Source: Gavia stellata (lineage: Eukaryota; Chordata; Aves; Gaviiformes; Gaviidae). Taken from it: a stretch of 64,000 nucleotides of DNA. Made by a program: the position numbers and the translations under genes. The notes beneath the pieces were generated by a model that worked only from the letters and a program-made list of their open reading frames with translations, had not been told where the DNA came from and did not search any database. Of the stretch, positions 62,801-64,000 are shown in pieces. The stretch's first letter is position 1; each line of letters opens with the position of its first letter. The stretch lies in assembly GCF_030936135.1 (NCBI RefSeq), contig NC_082595.1:85922451-85986450 (forward strand), given 5' to 3'.

Positions 62801-64000
62801 TTCAGGCTGCTTAAGCTAATTTATCACAATAATTAAGTACAGGTGATCCAGTTGTATTTTATCTTAATTGTTCACAGGACTGGAATCTTCTTCTACAGAG
62901 ACAGCTCTGGGAGAGAATCTGATTGTGTTTTAATCTGACTTGGCTATTAACAGGCACCTTTTGGTTATGTGTTTTGGCAAACTTGGCTTTATTTTCCTGT
63001 GTGTGAATAATAGTATTACTGATGGTCATTATATTCAGTATCAGAGTCACAGCATGTAACTCATATGCTCTATTAGCATTGGAGTTATGCCAAGGCCCAC
63101 CAGAGTTGAGTCGTAACCATTTGGATGGGTGGCTAACACCACTTGCTGTGAACAGAGACAAAATAGAAGTAGTTACTCCCTGGCAACCCTTACAGCTTCT
63201 TACAGCTGAATTCAAATACAGAACAAGTTAGATTCAAAGAATCTGGAAAGACAGAATTACACTTCCTGGATGGAATAACTGACTACATTTATGAAGTTAT
63301 TTAAATGATTTTGTCCATGACAAATTTCAAATTGTAGACTAACTCACTACCCTGTATCGAGGACATCTCTGTAAATTCTGTAATGACATGCAATTTGCAC
63401 TGAAGTCCCAGGAGATATCTACAAAGACTAGTCAAATATCAGCAATTAGAAAAGCAATATATCACGTAAACAGAAATTCTGTTCTTGTGTAGTTATTTCT
63501 TAAGGCTAAATACTGAAGTCTTTGTAAATCTGCAATGTCCATTGATCACAGAATTATATAAGCATAAGCATTTAAGGGTGGGAACAGTTCTACCCTCTGG
63601 GAAACATTAACACGGTCAAGACACAAGCCAGCCTCATTCATTTAAACTTGGTTTCAAATGTACTTTAAGTCTTAGCAATACAAAAGAAAATAGGATTTCA
63701 CAGTATTTGAAAAATGGTAGTTCTAGGAAAGCTTATATAATTAAGAACATTTTGTGATATGTTTCTACAACTTGACTGCATATTAATATGTCCTGATATT
63801 TCTATTACTTAACAGCAGTACAAATTCAGTCTTTATGGTCAATGACACACTCACCTCCCCAGTGCTCATCACACACTGTGAACAAGGTGGTTTTATTGGC
63901 TAATCCTGGGAACACACTGCTGCACTCCATAACAATAGCCTGAGGAATCATTATGATGCAGGATACAATCCAGATAATTATAATGCTGTTCCTTGCTCGC
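47583..64000 (-). CDS. HCRTR2: HCRTR2, orexin (hypocretin) receptor type 2, 3' part of gene
   Basis: Join, in transcription order: 64000-63855 (cut by window edge), 56809-56694, 50655-50435, 49040-48919, 47809-47583. This gives 276 residues of a class A, Gq-coupled neuropeptide receptor for orexin-A and orexin-B, acting at the plasma membrane of arousal and feeding neurons. It covers TM4, extracellular loop 2, TM5, intracellular loop 3, TM6, TM7 and the C-tail. Visible landmarks: [13 protein letters not shown] (TM4-ECL2), [20 protein letters not shown] (TM5), [16 protein letters not shown] (TM6; the usual CWxP is CYLP), [13 protein letters not shown] (TM7 NPxxY), then CC palmitoylation candidates and a Ser/Thr-rich tail. 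Identity to human OX2R, as remembered, is very high. The TM1-TM3 exons lie to the right of the window. The upstream neighbour order matches human. Confidence 0.96.
47810..48918 (-). other. HCRTR2: HCRTR2 last intron
   Basis: About 1.1 kb; no repeat or exon recognised. Confidence 0.8.
48919..49040 (-). CDS. HCRTR2: HCRTR2 exon: ECL3 and TM7
   Basis: A 122-nt exon, phase 2 in and phase 1 out, acceptor TTTTTCTGTAG, donor GTAAGT. It reads (R)[19 protein letters not shown] then [20 protein letters not shown] and S(G). It contains the NPxxY motif (NPIIY). Confidence 0.96.
49041..50434 (-). other. HCRTR2: HCRTR2 intron
   Basis: About 1.4 kb; contains a probable MIR relic near 49960-50080 and otherwise unique sequence. 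Confidence 0.78.
49960..50080 (-). repeat. Probable MIR-type SINE relic
   Basis: The + strand has GGTTAGTCTAAGGTCTCAGA, then GGGGCTGGGGTTTGAACCCA and CATTTCACAGTCCCTAGAGC. GGTTTGAACCC is the tRNA-derived B-box block (GGTTCGAAtCC) in reverse complement, with the upstream 'ggtcacac' equivalent at the right spacing. Confidence 0.5.
50435..50655 (-). CDS. HCRTR2: HCRTR2 exon: intracellular loop 3 and TM6
   Basis: A 221-nt exon, phase 0 in and phase 2 out, acceptor CTTTTTTAG. It reads [20 protein letters not shown], a [20 protein letters not shown] stretch, [20 protein letters not shown] and [13 protein letters not shown](R). The basic RARRKTARM segment before TM6 is the G-protein-coupling region. 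Confidence 0.96.
51768..51826. repeat. G/T-rich stretch ending in T22 homopolymer
   Basis: GTTG/GGTTTT-type simple sequence running into about 22 consecutive T (51804-51825). No transposon body is attached on either side that I can recognise. Confidence 0.85.
52820..52834. repeat. (GT)7 microsatellite
   Basis: A short pure GT run about 50 bp left of a CR1 copy. Confidence 0.85.
52885..53155 (+). mobile_element. CR1 3' fragment, plus orientation
   Basis: It encodes [40 protein letters not shown] and [20 protein letters not shown] in one open frame. The 3'UTR with GGTTGGACTCAATGATCTTA and the tail ATGACTCTATGATTTCAT follow. About 270 bp; no RT domain remains. Confidence 0.95.
54387..54882 (+). 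mobile_element. CR1 3' fragment interrupted by G/T-rich expansion
   Basis: It starts with [20 protein letters not shown], runs through [20 protein letters not shown], and [20 protein letters not shown] to a stop at about 54673. The 3'UTR follows and ends in repeats of GATTCTGT. Between the stop region and the conserved GGTTGGACTCGATGATCTTA block lies about 135 bp of G/T-rich simple sequence not present in the other CR1 copies here. Confidence 0.93.
54682..54815. repeat. G/T-rich low-complexity expansion inside CR1 3'UTR
   Basis: GTGTGGTGTTGGGTGGGTTG, then (TTG)5-like runs, TTTTTGTGGTGGTTTTTTTT and a T-tract, replacing the roughly 40 bp that other CR1 copies have at this place (compare 53060-53098). 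Confidence 0.8.
56384..56445. repeat. 31-bp tandem duplication, pyrimidine-rich
   Basis: Two adjacent copies of a unit CTGTTGCCTTTTNCTCTCTT followed by TCTCTCCCTCT, differing at one base. On the sense strand of HCRTR2 it is purine-rich, so it is not a splice-acceptor tract. Confidence 0.9.
56694..56809 (-). CDS. HCRTR2: HCRTR2 exon: end of ECL2 and TM5
   Basis: A 116-nt exon, phase 1 in and phase 0 out, acceptor CTTTTTCCAG, donor GTAAGT. It reads (A)[19 protein letters not shown] then [19 protein letters not shown]. Human has WGGEIY where this bird has WGAEVY across the junction. Confidence 0.97.
58335..58460 (-). repeat. Probable MIR-type SINE relic
   Basis: The + strand has CTCACAGCAGTCCTGTCAGC, then CTTCACAGGTGGAGAGATTA and AACGTGACTTACTGGGATCA followed by CGGGAGGTCAGAGCTGAAA. 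This is the block order of reverse-complement MIR: 'cctcacaacaaccctgtgag', 'tttacagatgaggaaact', 'gtgacttgcccaaggtcac'. Confidence 0.5.
59425..59460. repeat. (AT/AC)-rich alternating tract
   Basis: ACATATATACATACATGTAT then ACATATATGTAA; self-complementary and able to form a hairpin. Confidence 0.75.
61461..61490. repeat. Compound (GT)n(AT)n microsatellite
   Basis: GGTGTGTGTGTGT followed by ATATATATATATAT and CTATCT; about 30 bp. Confidence 0.9.
63855..64000 (-). CDS. HCRTR2: HCRTR2 exon: TM4 and ECL2 (cut by window edge)
   Basis: The readable part is 146 nt, donor GTGAGT, phase 1 out. It reads [40 protein letters not shown] and TVCDEHWG(A). It contains the ECL2 cysteine (VCDE) that pairs with TM3 in the family and an NKT sequon. 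The exon start is outside the window. Confidence 0.96.

Larger units (their letters stand above)
56810..63854 (-). other. HCRTR2: HCRTR2 intron (TM4 exon to TM5 exon)
   Basis: About 7 kb with no CR1 copy recognised. It contains a probable MIR relic (58335-58460), AT-rich alternating tracts (59425-59460, 61461-61490) and unique sequence. Open frames of 80-118 codons here (for example 58225-58554 +, 60934-61263 -, 62859-63215 -) have no family resemblance I can name. Confidence 0.75.

Noticed and set aside
62859-63215. 118-codon minus frame in HCRTR2 intron
   Set aside because: No recognised motif and no splice context; it overlaps an equally open frame on the other strand.

Overview
The window looks like a bird nuclear chromosome. 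It is AT-rich and intron-rich, with short spliced exons, and its interspersed repeats are mostly 5'-truncated CR1 retrotransposons ending in the avian ATTCTGTG/ATTCTATG-type tail. Old MIR-like SINE relics and microsatellites are also present. There is no bacterial-style operon, CRISPR array, rRNA or tRNA gene that I could see.

Three protein-coding genes can be recovered by joining exons across introns, in the order HMGCLL1 (+) / GFRAL (-) / HCRTR2 (-), which matches the human 6p12.1 neighbourhood as I remember it. (1) Positions 1-3646 hold the end of HMGCLL1 (HMG-CoA lyase-like 1): intron, then the last coding exon. (2) Positions 12710-40505 hold a complete GFRAL gene, the GDNF-receptor-alpha-like receptor that in mammals binds GDF15 and signals through RET. 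I placed ten coding exons with matching splice phases, totalling 1656 nt and 551 residues. A CpG island with a GGGGCC hexanucleotide repeat covers its first exon. (3) Positions 47583-64000 hold the 3' five coding exons of HCRTR2 (orexin/hypocretin receptor 2), cut by the right window edge inside the exon that encodes TM4.

The most interesting item is GFRAL coding exon 4 (28448-28891). It is a 444-nt exon with phase 1 at both ends. It encodes an additional ten-cysteine GFR-alpha-type domain followed by an aspartate-rich stretch, and sits exactly where the human protein, as I recall it, runs straight from domain D1 into the D1-D2 linker. Removing it leaves a 403-residue protein collinear with the roughly 394-residue human GFRAL. 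This bird receptor is therefore predicted to have four extracellular domains, with a possible cassette exon switching between four- and three-domain forms. Two other GFRAL exons end in duplicated in-frame donor sites.

The remaining sequence is intronic or intergenic. It holds CR1 copies on both strands, MIR-like relics, a few short tandem duplications and simple repeats. Most long open frames there are chance frames.
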